From positions 108,826 through 148,708 of the forward strand of contig JAGOSK010000001.1 in assembly GCA_018062305.1 (NCBI GenBank): a DNA stretch of 39,883 bases, read 5' to 3'. A model generated the notes under the pieces. The model was not told where the DNA came from. It saw nothing but the letters and a program-made list of their open reading frames with translations, and did no database searches. Both the position numbers and the translations under genes were made by a program. Position 1 is the first letter of the stretch; the number at the start of each line of letters is the position of its first letter. The stretch comes from Minisyncoccota bacterium (GTDB lineage Bacteria > Patescibacteriota > Minisyncoccia > Phycocordibacterales > CAIZLB01). Shown here piece by piece: positions 16,292 through 24,537 of this stretch.

Positions 16292-17389
16292 ATGACTAAC
16301 ACCGACCCTAAAAATCCATACCAAATCCTTTTATACTACAAATATACTCACGTCGCTGATCCAGAGGCTTTTGTAAAATGGCATAAAGAAATATGTGAAC
16401 AATTTGGTTTTAAAGGTCGTATTCTCATCGCGCACGAAGGAATCAATGGAACTCTTGAGGGTTTGGTTGGTCATACTGAAGAATATATGCGATTGATGCA
16501 CGAGCAAGATGGTGTTCAGACAGAAAGGGGTCAACATTCATTCGGTGATTTTTCCGATATGCCTTTTAAAACTAGTCCGGGTACAGTAGATGGCACTGCG
16601 TTTCCAAAGATGAAAGTGAAAGTGCGAAAAGAAGTGGTATCACTAGGACTTGATCGATATGGAGAAGAAGACATTGATCCAAATAAAATAACGGGAGCAT
16701 ACCTAGAACCTGAAGAGCTAAAAAAATGGTACGAGTCTGGTGAGGATTTTGAAATCATTGATATGCGAAATGATTATGAATTTAAAGTTGGGCATTTTAA
16801 GAATTCAGTAAATCCAAAAATGGATAATTTCCGTGATTTACCAAAAGTGCTTAGTGAATCAGAACAATTGCAAAAAATAAAGAAAGCTTCGGAAGAAGGA
16901 AAGAAGGTGGTTACTGTATGTACTGGAGGTATTCGATGTGAAAAAGCCTCTGGATATATTATGCAAAAAGGTTTTAAGAATGTGTATCAACTTCACGGAG
17001 GCATGCATAAGTTTATGGAGAAATTTCCTGGAGAGGATTTCCTCGGCTCATTGTATGTATTTGATAATAGAGAAATAACTGATTTTGCAACTGAAAAGGG
17101 TATAGAGCGACCAGTGGTGGGTAAGTGTGATATATGCCAGACAACTACTGAAAAATACACTAACTGTGCGAATATCGAATGTCACCTAAAGATGCTCTGC
17201 TGTGAAGGGTGCCTTGCTGATTCTATAAAAGAGATAAAAGATTTAATAATCGAAGAACGAGAGAGTGGAAATGAAACGCAGGCTGTGGCTTTAGAAAAAA
17301 TCCTGCAAGTTGCTAAGGGTTTTGTATTTTGTTCAGATGAATGTCGTGAATGTGTTGGTATGAGAGCAGGGAAGGTGGTGCTTGTTTAA
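16292..17389 (+). CDS. trhO: tRNA uridine(34) hydroxylase TrhO (rhodanese family)
   Basis: The TrhO/YceA family uses O2 to hydroxylate U34 of some tRNAs, forming ho5U. The 365-aa protein has the N-terminal acylphosphatase-like domain (FKGRILIAHEGINGTLEG), a rhodanese domain (FEIIDMRNDYEFKVGHF, active-site Cys210 in CTGGIRCEKAS, QLHGGMHKFMEKFP), and a C-terminal Cys-rich segment (CDICQ, CHLKMLCCEGC, CSDECREC) that could bind metal. The 149-base gap upstream is AT-rich, with a short GGA/TCC hairpin just before the A-rich start context. Confidence 0.92.
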   Translation: MTNTDPKNPYQILLYYKYTHVADPEAFVKWHKEICEQFGFKGRILIAHEGINGTLEGLVGHTEEYMRLMHEQDGVQTERGQHSFGDFSDMPFKTSPGTVDGTAFPKMKVKVRKEVVSLGLDRYGEEDIDPNKITGAYLEPEELKKWYESGEDFEIIDMRNDYEFKVGHFKNSVNPKMDNFRDLPKVLSESEQLQKIKKASEEGKKVVTVCTGGIRCEKASGYIMQKGFKNVYQLHGGMHKFMEKFPGEDFLGSLYVFDNREITDFATEKGIERPVVGKCDICQTTTEKYTNCANIECHLKMLCCEGCLADSIKEIKDLIIEERESGNETQAVALEKILQVAKGFVFCSDECRECVGMRAGKVVLV

Positions 17390-17404
17390 CAGTCAATTAT
17401 CAAC

Positions 17405-17433
17405 TTGACGGTATTTTGTATTGGTGGCACAAT
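17405..17433 (+). promoter_or_regulatory. Putative -35/-10 promoter of the small 17.4-17.75 kb unit
   Basis: TTGACG at 17405-17410 and CACAAT at 17428-17433 are separated by exactly 17 bases. It is one of the few places here with a clear -35. It begins 16 bases after the trhO stop. Confidence 0.5.
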
Positions 17434-17439
17434 GCTATC

Positions 17440-17483
17440 TTGTAAGTCGCACCATCCTCTCAGGACGGTGAAGGGGCTTACAA
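17440..17483 (+). ncRNA. Structured RNA leader of unknown type
   Basis: Two nested helices start right where the promoter above would initiate. The outer stem is TTGTAAG (17440-17446) with CTTACAA (17477-17483). Inside is CACC-a-TCCT / AGGA-c-GGTG (17450-17470) with a 3-base loop and one mismatch. The single-stranded stretch AAGGGG lies between inner and outer stems. I do not recognise a known riboswitch or ribozyme consensus. Confidence 0.4.
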
Positions 17484-17515
17484 ACCAGAACAACGTTAAA
17501 ACCAACAGCATCCCC

Positions 17516-17677
17516 ATGGCAAATAAAGGTACTCCTCCAAGTGCAGGTAAAGGTTCAGGTCCGAACTCAGGCCCAAAAGGTCATAGTCATGGACCTACTC
17601 GTTCCAGTTTCCAACTCCTCCAGAGGACTTGGAGCAATCAACGTCTGAGGACACAACATCTGCGCCCACGAGGGTAA
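17516..17677 (+). CDS. Tiny basic Gly/Pro/His-rich ORF, uncertain
   Basis: A 53-codon frame starting MANKGTPPSAGKGSGPN and containing GPKGHSHGPTRSS. It lies between a promoter-like sequence with a structured leader and a strong terminator, which argues for a real transcript. The last third (QLLQRTWSNQRL onward) looks non-coding. In the -1 frame, open from about 17593, the sequence instead reads an acidic Pro/Ser/Thr tail (FPTPPEDLEQSTSEDTTS) to a TAG near 17685. Either a frameshift joins the two or one part is fortuitous. Not recognised as any family. Confidence 0.35.
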   Translation: MANKGTPPSAGKGSGPNSGPKGHSHGPTRSSFQLLQRTWSNQRLRTQHLRPRG

Positions 17678-17710
17678 TCCAATAGCATCATCCGCCATAA
17701 ACCTAAACCC

Positions 17711-17755
17711 GGCCCCCTATATCAGCTTGAGAAACTGATGGGGGCCTCTTCTTTT
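17711..17755 (+). terminator. Strong terminator upstream of ileS
   Basis: GGCCCCC (17711-17717) pairs with GGGGGCC (17740-17746), and ATCAG with CTGAT continues the stem after a small bulge. It is followed by TCTTCTTTT. It ends the small 17.4-17.7 kb transcript. Confidence 0.85.
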
Positions 17756-17816
17756 ACCTAGTAGAAAAAGTAAAGCTAAAGTGTTACTATAACTTCAAAG
17801 ACGCATTAATTCGCGG

Positions 17817-17829
17817 ATAGGCGCACAAA
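17817..17829 (+). promoter_or_regulatory. 13-base element shared by the ileS and ssb upstream regions
   Basis: ATAGGCGCACAAA occurs here, 31 bases before the ileS ATG, and again at 39035-39047 upstream of ssb. The GCGC is followed by a second GCGC (GCGCACAAAGCGC), which could form a tiny hairpin. Function unknown; it could be part of a 5' untranslated leader. Confidence 0.3.
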
Positions 17830-17860
17830 GCGCAATTTACACACATAACAATCAAATAAA

Positions 17861-20800
17861 ATGGCAGAATCCAATCCAAAGCCCCAGACAGAGGTACATG
17901 CGGGCGATGCATCCAAGACAAAATCTGCCCTGCGAGAAGAAGCTGTTTTGGCTTTTTGGCAGGAGCACAATATTTTTGAAAAAAGTTTAAAGAAAGACTC
18001 ACCTAAGGGTAACTTTGTCTTTTTTGATGGACCACCGTACGCAACTGGTCTTCCACACTTCGGTCACATGATTCCTTCAACAGTGAAGGATATTATTCCT
18101 CGATACAAAACTATGCAGGGCTACAATGTCCAGCGTAAGTGGGGTTGGGATTGTCACGGTCTTCCTATTGAGAATCTTATAGAAAAAGAGCTTGGGCTTA
18201 CGGATAAAAAAGCCATTGAAGAATTTGGTATTGATAAATTTAATAAAGCAGCAAAAGATAGTGTCTTTCGATATGACATAGACTGGAAGCGGCTTGTCCG
18301 TCGCGCTGGGCGCTGGGTTGATATGGAAAATGATTATCACACAATGGATTCAAGCTACACTGAGTCTGTATGGTGGTCGTTCAAAACTCTCGCTGAAAAT
18401 AAAAAATACCATAAAGATGGACTGGTATATGAAGCATTTAAAGTAATGCCATTTTGTCCACGATGTCAGACTTCACTTTCAAACTTCGAAGTAGGGCAGG
18501 GATATAAAGACATTCCAGATATTTCTGCGTATGTGCTTTTCGAATTGCGAGATGAAGGCGACACATCAAGCGGTGGGCACATAGGCGAATCTTTTCTAGC
18601 TTGGACTACAACTCCATGGACACTCCCAGGAAACACAGCTCTTGCCGTAAATCCCGAACTTAAATATTCACTTATAGAAACTGTTCAAAAAGATATTCCT
18701 GTTAAAGTGTGGGTTGCATCTGATTTGATTTCTAAATTGAAAGAAAAAAATATCTTGCCTGAAGCATGCACGACCCTCAAAGAAGTAAAAGGTAGTGAGT
18801 TGGTTGGACAATCTTACGTGCCACCTTTTGATTTCTATACAAAACCTGGAACGCTTCCATCAAATCAAGAAGCAAAAATAAATAATGCATGGAAAGTATA
18901 TGCTGGAGATTTTGTTACCGCAGAAGATGGTACAGGTATCGTGCATATTGCCCCTGCATTTGGTGATGATGACTACAAGCTAGCTGTTGCCCAAGATCTG
19001 CCAATCATCATCCACGTCGGTACAGATGGAAAAATAAAAGAAGGAAATGGTTCGCTTTCTGGTCTATACGCAAAACCAAAAGGGGATCATCAGTTAACGG
19101 ATATTGAAGTAATCAAGTTGTTGGCACATAATACCGTATCTGTCGCAGCTGGAAATGCACCACTCCTCTTTGCAAAAGAAAAACTGGTTCACTCATATCC
19201 ACATTGTTGGCGGTGTGATACTCCGCTTTTAAACTACGCTACTTCATCGTGGTTTGTTCGAGTGACTGAACTCAAAGATAAGCTCATTGAGGAAAATAAT
19301 AAAGTGAATTGGATTCCAAAAGAAGTAGGCGAGGGGCGTTTTGGAAAATGGATTGAAAACGTTCGAGATTGGGCAATTTCACGAAGTCGATATTGGGGTG
19401 CACCGTTGCCAATCTGGAGAGGTCAAAAATCTGGCAAAGTAGAAATAATAGGATCAGTCGAAGAACTCAAGTTAAAAATCAAAGGGCGAGGAAATGCTAT
19501 TACACTTATGCGTCATGGTGAGGCTGAATCAAATGTACTCGATGTGATTAGCTCTGATCGAAGTGAAGAAGGTAGAGAAAAACACGGTCTTACTATGCGT
19601 GGAAAAGGGCAAGTCGAAGAAGCTGCACAAAAAATCCATGCAGACCAGAAAGAGTCTGGTAAAAAAATTACCAAGATTTATGCCTCAGATTTTAGACGAA
19701 CTCGCGAAACTGCTGAGCATGTTGCGAGTGCACTAGGTTTGGATGCATCACAAATCATATTTGACGCACGCCTCCGAGAAATCAATGGCGGAGATTTTGA
19801 TGGTGGTAAATGGTCAGAACGCGCTAGTTTCTTTAATGGTCTCCACGATACAATTTACAAAAAAGTTCCAAACGGCGAATCAGTTGAAGATGTGAAAAAG
19901 AGAACAGCAGAATTTTTGTATGATTTGGATAGTAAACACGAAGATGAAAATATTCTGGTCATAACACACGGACTTCCGCTTCGTCTGATGATAAATACCG
20001 TAAACGGTAAGACATGTCGAGATTTGCTTCGATCAGGTTGGAGAGATTATTCAGACCCAAATGCGTCACTCCATGTGATTGATTTCAAACCACTTCCTCA
20101 TAATGAAAGTATGGAGCTCGATCTACATCGACCATATATTGATGCTGTAACTTGGGAAAGCAAGGTAGAGGAGGGAATCGTGTTTCTTGATGGAACAAAA
20201 TCTGTCGGAGGAGAGACAGAGACAATGGTACGAGTGCCTGAAGTATTCGACGTGTGGTATGACTCTGGTTCTATGCCATTTGCTCAGGCTCATTACCCAT
20301 TTGAAAACAAAGAACTTTTTGAGCAACAGAATAGCCCTATTTTCCCAGCTGACTTTATAGCAGAAGGACTTGATCAGACTCGAGGGTGGTTTTATTCACT
20401 GATGGTTTTGGGTGTGGGATTATTTGATAAAAGCCCATACAAGAACGTAATCGTAAATGGTCTAATGCTCGCTGAGGACGGTAGAAAAATGTCCAAGAGT
20501 CTGAAGAATTATCCGCCGATGGAGCCGACTTTTGATAAGTACGGTGTTGATCCACTCCGATATTTTATCGCTTCGTCATCGGTGACGCATTCTGAAGAAG
20601 TTTTATTTTCTGAAAAGATTCTTGATGAAATTAATAAAAAGATTTTCAATCGGCTGGAAAATGTATATTCATTCTATGTTCTCTATGCCGACAATGTTCC
20701 AATGGGAGAGGGTGGCGAAGCTAGTGAAGCTTCTAACACGCCAGACTCAGTTCCACATTCAGACAATATATTAGACAAATGGATTATCGCTCGGTTGGCT

Positions 20801-21619
20801 GAACTTAAATCAGAAATCGAAAAAGGTCTAGACACATATCAAATAGATAAAGCCGCTCGACCTATTGCAGACATCGTAGATGATCTTTCAACTTGGTATT
20901 TGCGACGTTCACGAGAACGGTTTAAGGGTGATGACGCAAAAGACAAAGAGCAAGCAATGCAAACAACTCGTTTTGCACTACTTACTTTTTCAAAACTAGT
21001 CGCTCCGTTTATTCCATTTATGGCAGAGCATATGTACCAAAACGTGCGAAATGAAATAGCTCGTCTAAGTTCAACTTCAGCAATTCTTATGCCAGAAAGT
21101 GTGCACCTAACAGATTGGCCAACGCTTCCTCCTGTTGACCACACTTTGATTGAATCAATGAAAGTTATTCGAAAACTTGTAGAAACAGGACTCGCTCTGC
21201 GTGCAAAAGCGGGTATAAAAGTGCGACAGCCCTTGGCTTCATTCACATTCACTGAGGAAGATGCGAGCGGCGCAACTGGTATTGAATTCTCTAAAGAGAT
21301 GTTAGAGATAATAAAAGAAGAACTCAATGTAAAAGAAGTTAGAAAGGGTAGTGAATTGGCACTCGATACAAATCTCACTGTTGAACTCAAAGAGGAGGGT
21401 GTGGTTCGAGATATTATCCGTGGTGCTCAAGAAGCTCGAAAGAACGAGGGGCTTGTACCGAGTGACACTATTGCACTGACTGTTTCTGCATCGGCTCCGA
21501 CTCTTGAGATTTTGCGAAAAAATGAAGAGATGCTCAAAAAGCCAATCCAAGCTGAAAGAGTCGAGTATATCGAGATGAATGATGTGGAAGAAGCTTTGTT
21601 GAAGGTCTCTAAAATATAG
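17861..21619 (+). CDS. ileS: Isoleucyl-tRNA synthetase with an inserted histidine-phosphatase domain
   Basis: A 1252-aa class I synthetase of the eukaryote-like type 2: FWQEHNIFEKSL, DGPPYATGLPHFGHM (HFGH at 66-69), GWDCHGLPIE, SRSRYWGAPLPIW, DVWYDSGSMPFAQ, and KMSKS at about 876-880. The C-terminal end has the EARKNEGLVPSD segment seen in this type. Between GSVEELKLK (about residue 540) and DLHRPYID (754) sits a complete phosphoglycerate-mutase-like domain: MRHGE at 550-554, SDFRRTRET at about 610-617, LREINGG with Glu640, and ITHGLP with His703. All four catalytic-pocket elements are present. Both flanks remain in frame with normal IleRS sequence, so this is an insertion inside the catalytic region and not a tail fusion. 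The fold's substrate here is unknown. Confidence 0.96.
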   Translation: MAESNPKPQTEVHAGDASKTKSALREEAVLAFWQEHNIFEKSLKKDSPKGNFVFFDGPPYATGLPHFGHMIPSTVKDIIPRYKTMQGYNVQRKWGWDCHGLPIENLIEKELGLTDKKAIEEFGIDKFNKAAKDSVFRYDIDWKRLVRRAGRWVDMENDYHTMDSSYTESVWWSFKTLAENKKYHKDGLVYEAFKVMPFCPRCQTSLSNFEVGQGYKDIPDISAYVLFELRDEGDTSSGGHIGESFLAWTTTPWTLPGNTALAVNPELKYSLIETVQKDIPVKVWVASDLISKLKEKNILPEACTTLKEVKGSELVGQSYVPPFDFYTKPGTLPSNQEAKINNAWKVYAGDFVTAEDGTGIVHIAPAFGDDDYKLAVAQDLPIIIHVGTDGKIKEGNGSLSGLYAKPKGDHQLTDIEVIKLLAHNTVSVAAGNAPLLFAKEKLVHSYPHCWRCDTPLLNYATSSWFVRVTELKDKLIEENNKVNWIPKEVGEGRFGKWIENVRDWAISRSRYWGAPLPIWRGQKSGKVEIIGSVEELKLKIKGRGNAITLMRHGEAESNVLDVISSDRSEEGREKHGLTMRGKGQVEEAAQKIHADQKESGKKITKIYASDFRRTRETAEHVASALGLDASQIIFDARLREINGGDFDGGKWSERASFFNGLHDTIYKKVPNGESVEDVKKRTAEFLYDLDSKHEDENILVITHGLPLRLMINTVNGKTCRDLLRSGWRDYSDPNASLHVIDFKPLPHNESMELDLHRPYIDAVTWESKVEEGIVFLDGTKSVGGETETMVRVPEVFDVWYDSGSMPFAQAHYPFENKELFEQQNSPIFPADFIAEGLDQTRGWFYSLMVLGVGLFDKSPYKNVIVNGLMLAEDGRKMSKSLKNYPPMEPTFDKYGVDPLRYFIASSSVTHSEEVLFSEKILDEINKKIFNRLENVYSFYVLYADNVPMGEGGEASEASNTPDSVPHSDNILDKWIIARLAELKSEIEKGLDTYQIDKAARPIADIVDDLSTWYLRRSRERFKGDDAKDKEQAMQTTRFALLTFSKLVAPFIPFMAEHMYQNVRNEIARLSSTSAILMPESVHLTDWPTLPPVDHTLIESMKVIRKLVETGLALRAKAGIKVRQPLASFTFTEEDASGATGIEFSKEMLEIIKEELNVKEVRKGSELALDTNLTVELKEEGVVRDIIRGAQEARKNEGLVPSDTIALTVSASAPTLEILRKNEEMLKKPIQAERVEYIEMNDVEEALLKVSKI

Positions 21620-21650
21620 GAGTGCCAAAGTTGCACTTCGATGTATCACC

Positions 21651-22301
21651 ATGTCCCATCACATTTATCAAACCAAAGCATTTATTATAGATAGTGTGGA
21701 TGTTGGAGAAGCAAATAAACTCCTGACTATTTTCACTGCTGACCTTGGATTGATACATGTTTCGGCACAAGGGGTACGAGTGATGAAATCAAAACTTCGA
21801 CAGTCGATCCAAGACTTGTCGTATTCAAAGATTGCACTAGTGCGTGGAAAAGAGTATTGGAGATTGACCAGCGCTGAGAAACTCATCTCGTTGTATGACA
21901 AACGAGTCAATTTGATGACTAGAAAACTCATGGCGCGTGTACTATTGTTTGTAAAACGACTTACAACAGGTGAATCAAAACATGAGGAACTCTTCGATAT
22001 GTTATCCAAACTCTTCACGTTTTGTTTTGAGAATTCGAAACAACTAGCTGAATATCAGCACAAACAAGAAGGTGGCGAAGTACATAGCCAGAACAAAAAT
22101 ATCCTCAGCACATTAGAATTAATTATCAATTTTAGAATCCTAGAATCTTTAGGATACGGATCAGATGACACAGGTTTTGATGAAATTCGTAATATGTTCG
22201 ATTGGAATCTAGCTATGATCGAAGGTTTAGCTTCAGATACAGAGAGAATTAAAAAGATTGAGATGCATATCAAACAGGCAATTATAAGTAGTCACTTGTA
22301 G
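21651..22301 (+). CDS. recO: DNA repair protein RecO
   Basis: RecO helps load RecA on SSB-coated gapped DNA in the RecFOR pathway. The 216-aa protein starts with the N-terminal OB-fold typical of RecO (YQTKAFIIDSVDVGEANKLLTIFTADLGL, SAQGVRVMKSKLRQSIQ, RGKEYWRLTSAE), followed by a helical C-terminal domain. It is slightly short, and the zinc-binding Cys cluster of many RecO proteins is absent, as in several other lineages. It begins 31 bases after ileS, and an extended -10 promoter for the next gene lies at its 3' end. Confidence 0.88.
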   Translation: MSHHIYQTKAFIIDSVDVGEANKLLTIFTADLGLIHVSAQGVRVMKSKLRQSIQDLSYSKIALVRGKEYWRLTSAEKLISLYDKRVNLMTRKLMARVLLFVKRLTTGESKHEELFDMLSKLFTFCFENSKQLAEYQHKQEGGEVHSQNKNILSTLELIINFRILESLGYGSDDTGFDEIRNMFDWNLAMIEGLASDTERIKKIEMHIKQAIISSHL

Positions 22302-22305
22302 TCTG

Positions 22306-22314
22306 TGATATAAT
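22306..22314 (+). promoter_or_regulatory. Extended -10 promoter giving a leaderless mRNA
   Basis: TGATATAAT ends 8 bases before the ATG at 22323. Initiation at the usual distance would fall on or next to the start codon. The identical 9-mer precedes the SIMPL gene. Confidence 0.65.
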
Positions 22315-22322
22315 TTTCCTAT

Positions 22323-24323
22323 ATGTCTATTGATAATAGTAAAATAGAAGACCTAAAAAAGAAGTTATTTTCGAACTCTGGTGAAAAAATGCCATTGCCA
22401 CCGAGAGCAAAACTTCAACGTCACGGCGTCATGGTTAATACTGGCTGGAAAGATGACGATGACGACGAAGATGGTAATGCGCTTTCTGTAGCAACCGATG
22501 ATGTTGTTTCTTTTGCTACGCATGGCAATGCGAAAGGTCTCGATGTGCGACCAGTAGTTGATAGAGGAAATATGTTCAAAAAGATACTGGGTGGAGTTTC
22601 GGTGCTTTTTATATTTGCCTTACTCTTTGCTGGATATACGCTATACACCGGTTCAAATTTTGTTTCAAATAATAATATAGACATAAAACTGATAGGTCCG
22701 GTGATGAGTCCTGCGGGTGAAGAGTTGTCACTTGATGTTGATATTGTAAATAGAAATACAGCAGACTTGATACTAGTTGATCTAGTGATCACATATCCAG
22801 AAGGTACTCGAAATGCTGATGACCGAGTTACAGCAATGACTCAAGACCGTATTGCTATTGCAACTATTGGAAAGGGTAAAACAGTTCGTCAGACAGTGCG
22901 TTCTGTGCTTTTTGGAGAGGAAAATACCAAGAAAAATATCAAAATAGCACTAGAGTATCGAATAGAAGGCTCATCAAATATTTTCGTAAAAGAAAAACAA
23001 TATCCAATCTTTATTGGATCTTCCCCGATTGCTGTAAATGTTGATTCTGCTACGGAAGTTATCCCCGAACAAGAAAATGAATTCAAAATCTCCATCCGTT
23101 CAAACAGTTCTTCTATTATCAAAGGTTTAGTGTTCAAAGCTGAGTATCCATTTGGTTTTGATTTTATTTCAGCAATACCTGCAACAAGTGGGGACAATGC
23201 TACTTGGGTGCTTGGTGACATCAAACCTGGAGAAGAGCGCCAGATAACAGTGCGTGGACGAATTCTCGGTGGCGATTCACAAGAGCGAGTATTTCGTTTT
23301 TATACAGGTACAGAAGATGTGACAGATAAAATGGAAATCGGGACTGTGTTTGTGGCAAACTCAACAGTGATAACCTTGAAGCGACCATTCTTGAGTGCTG
23401 ATCTTTCACTTGATGGAAAGACTGGTGATGTGTATATCGCTCGTGCTGGTGAAGATGTAAAAGGTGAAATCACTTGGCAAAACAATCTCGATGTTCCAAT
23501 AAATGATGCAGTGATAGAAGCTCGGATTACTGGTCCAATGCTCGACAAGGGATCTATTCGTGGCGATCAAGGATTTTATCGTTCAGTAGACAATACTATC
23601 ATTTGGGATAATTCGACCCTCGAAGGATTGAAGGAATTAAAAGCGGGAGATATCGGTAGACTTCAGTTCTCATTTGCAGCACTTCAACCAAGCGTAGAGC
23701 GCAACTCAACCTTTAGAAGAGAATCTATCAAAGTTGAACTTTCTATTCGTGCAAAAAGACTCAATGAAGATAAGGTGCCAGAAGAAATCGTATCGAATGT
23801 AGTGCGTACCGTAAAAATAGCATCAGACATAGCTTTGACAACTCGACTCGTGCGAAATGTGGGACCATTTGTAAATACAGGTCCAATACCTCCAATGCCA
23901 GAACAGCCTTCAACATATACCGTACTAGTTAGTCTTAAAAATTCATATAACAGCGTCAAGGATGTAGTGTACACAGCAACTCTGCCACAGTATGTAGAAT
24001 GGATTGGACAGGTGTATCCAAGCAATAGTTCGGTGACATACAATGCAGACAAGCATCAGATTTCTTGGCAAATAGGGGACATGCAACCTGGTGTTGGGTA
24101 TTCATCGAGTGCAAAAGATTTTGCGTTTCAGGTTTCGTTCTTACCAAGTATCGGGCAATTGGCAACGACACCGCCGATAGTGACCAATCAACGTATTGTC
24201 GGCAAAGACAATTTCACTGGTCAAATCACAGAGACAAAAGCCACTCTGCTTGATATAAAAATAGAAACAGATCCAAAATTCCAGTATGGCGATGATAAGG
24301 TGGGTGGGGAAGATTCCATTTAA
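22323..24323 (+). CDS. Large single-pass membrane protein with repeated extracytoplasmic beta domains
   Basis: The 666-aa protein has a cytoplasmic N-terminus of about 85 residues with a run of Asp (WKDDDDDEDG), one transmembrane helix at about 89-108 (LGGVSVLFIFALLFAGYTLY) and a long exterior part. That part has recurring segments typical of DUF11-like or CARDB-like beta-sandwich repeats: SLDVDIVNRNTADLILVDLVI, ISIRSNSSSIIKGLVFKAEYP, and VLVSLKNSYNSVKDVVYTATLP, each with a WxxGD(I/M)xPG-like turn (WVLGDIKPGE, WQIGDMQPGV). A role at the cell surface is likely; enzymatic residues are not seen. The stop lies at the edge of the inverted repeat that follows. Confidence 0.8.
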   Translation: MSIDNSKIEDLKKKLFSNSGEKMPLPPRAKLQRHGVMVNTGWKDDDDDEDGNALSVATDDVVSFATHGNAKGLDVRPVVDRGNMFKKILGGVSVLFIFALLFAGYTLYTGSNFVSNNNIDIKLIGPVMSPAGEELSLDVDIVNRNTADLILVDLVITYPEGTRNADDRVTAMTQDRIAIATIGKGKTVRQTVRSVLFGEENTKKNIKIALEYRIEGSSNIFVKEKQYPIFIGSSPIAVNVDSATEVIPEQENEFKISIRSNSSSIIKGLVFKAEYPFGFDFISAIPATSGDNATWVLGDIKPGEERQITVRGRILGGDSQERVFRFYTGTEDVTDKMEIGTVFVANSTVITLKRPFLSADLSLDGKTGDVYIARAGEDVKGEITWQNNLDVPINDAVIEARITGPMLDKGSIRGDQGFYRSVDNTIIWDNSTLEGLKELKAGDIGRLQFSFAALQPSVERNSTFRRESIKVELSIRAKRLNEDKVPEEIVSNVVRTVKIASDIALTTRLVRNVGPFVNTGPIPPMPEQPSTYTVLVSLKNSYNSVKDVVYTATLPQYVEWIGQVYPSNSSVTYNADKHQISWQIGDMQPGVGYSSSAKDFAFQVSFLPSIGQLATTPPIVTNQRIVGKDNFTGQITETKATLLDIKIETDPKFQYGDDKVGGEDSI

Positions 24324-24431
24324 AAAATTTGTTAATGGGAGTACGGACGAATTAACCAAGCTCTATTATTTTGATAATTCGCCTCGTGCTCGTGCCGGTC
24401 GCACTCGCAAGTCTCCCATTAACAAATTTTT
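24323..24431. repeat. Long inverted repeat between the surface-protein gene and glyS
   Basis: A perfect 19-bp arm (24323-24341) pairs with 24413-24431. The inside contains a second 7-bp stem (CGAATTA / TAATTCG) and a G+C-rich segment quite unlike the surrounding AT-rich sequence (near GTGCTCGTGCCGGTCGCAC). The right arm ends in a T run, so it could act as a terminator, but 71 bases between the arms is large for that. It may be a small mobile or repeated hairpin element. The remaining gap to glyS holds only promoter-like sequence (TATAGT near 24521). Confidence 0.7.
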
Positions 24432-24537
24432 AAATGTCATCAAACAGGTAGATACATCTTATGGTGAATAATGTGCAATAGGTGGTCCTGTTCCTGCCTT
24501 TGTAAAATGCCCTGAAATCGTATAGTATAAGGACATT

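Noticed and set aside
17440-17483. Known riboswitch or self-cleaving ribozyme
   Set aside because: I could not match the stems and loops to the hammerhead, twister, preQ1, guanidine or fluoride consensus, so it is reported only as an unknown structured leader.
19480-20120. The histidine-phosphatase segment as an assembly chimera or a separate gene
   Set aside because: Both junctions are in frame and continue normal IleRS motifs in correct order, and there is no start, stop or ribosome-binding site at either edge.
24390-24412. CIRCE-like heat-shock operator (GCACTC) in the inverted-repeat interior
   Set aside because: Only a short GCACTCG match; the paired GAGTGC half at the required spacing is absent and no chaperone gene follows.
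24286-24471. A short plus-strand frame running through the 24.3-24.4 kb inverted repeat
   Set aside because: Its translation simply reads the repeat arms and the G+C-rich interior, and it overlaps the end of the preceding gene.
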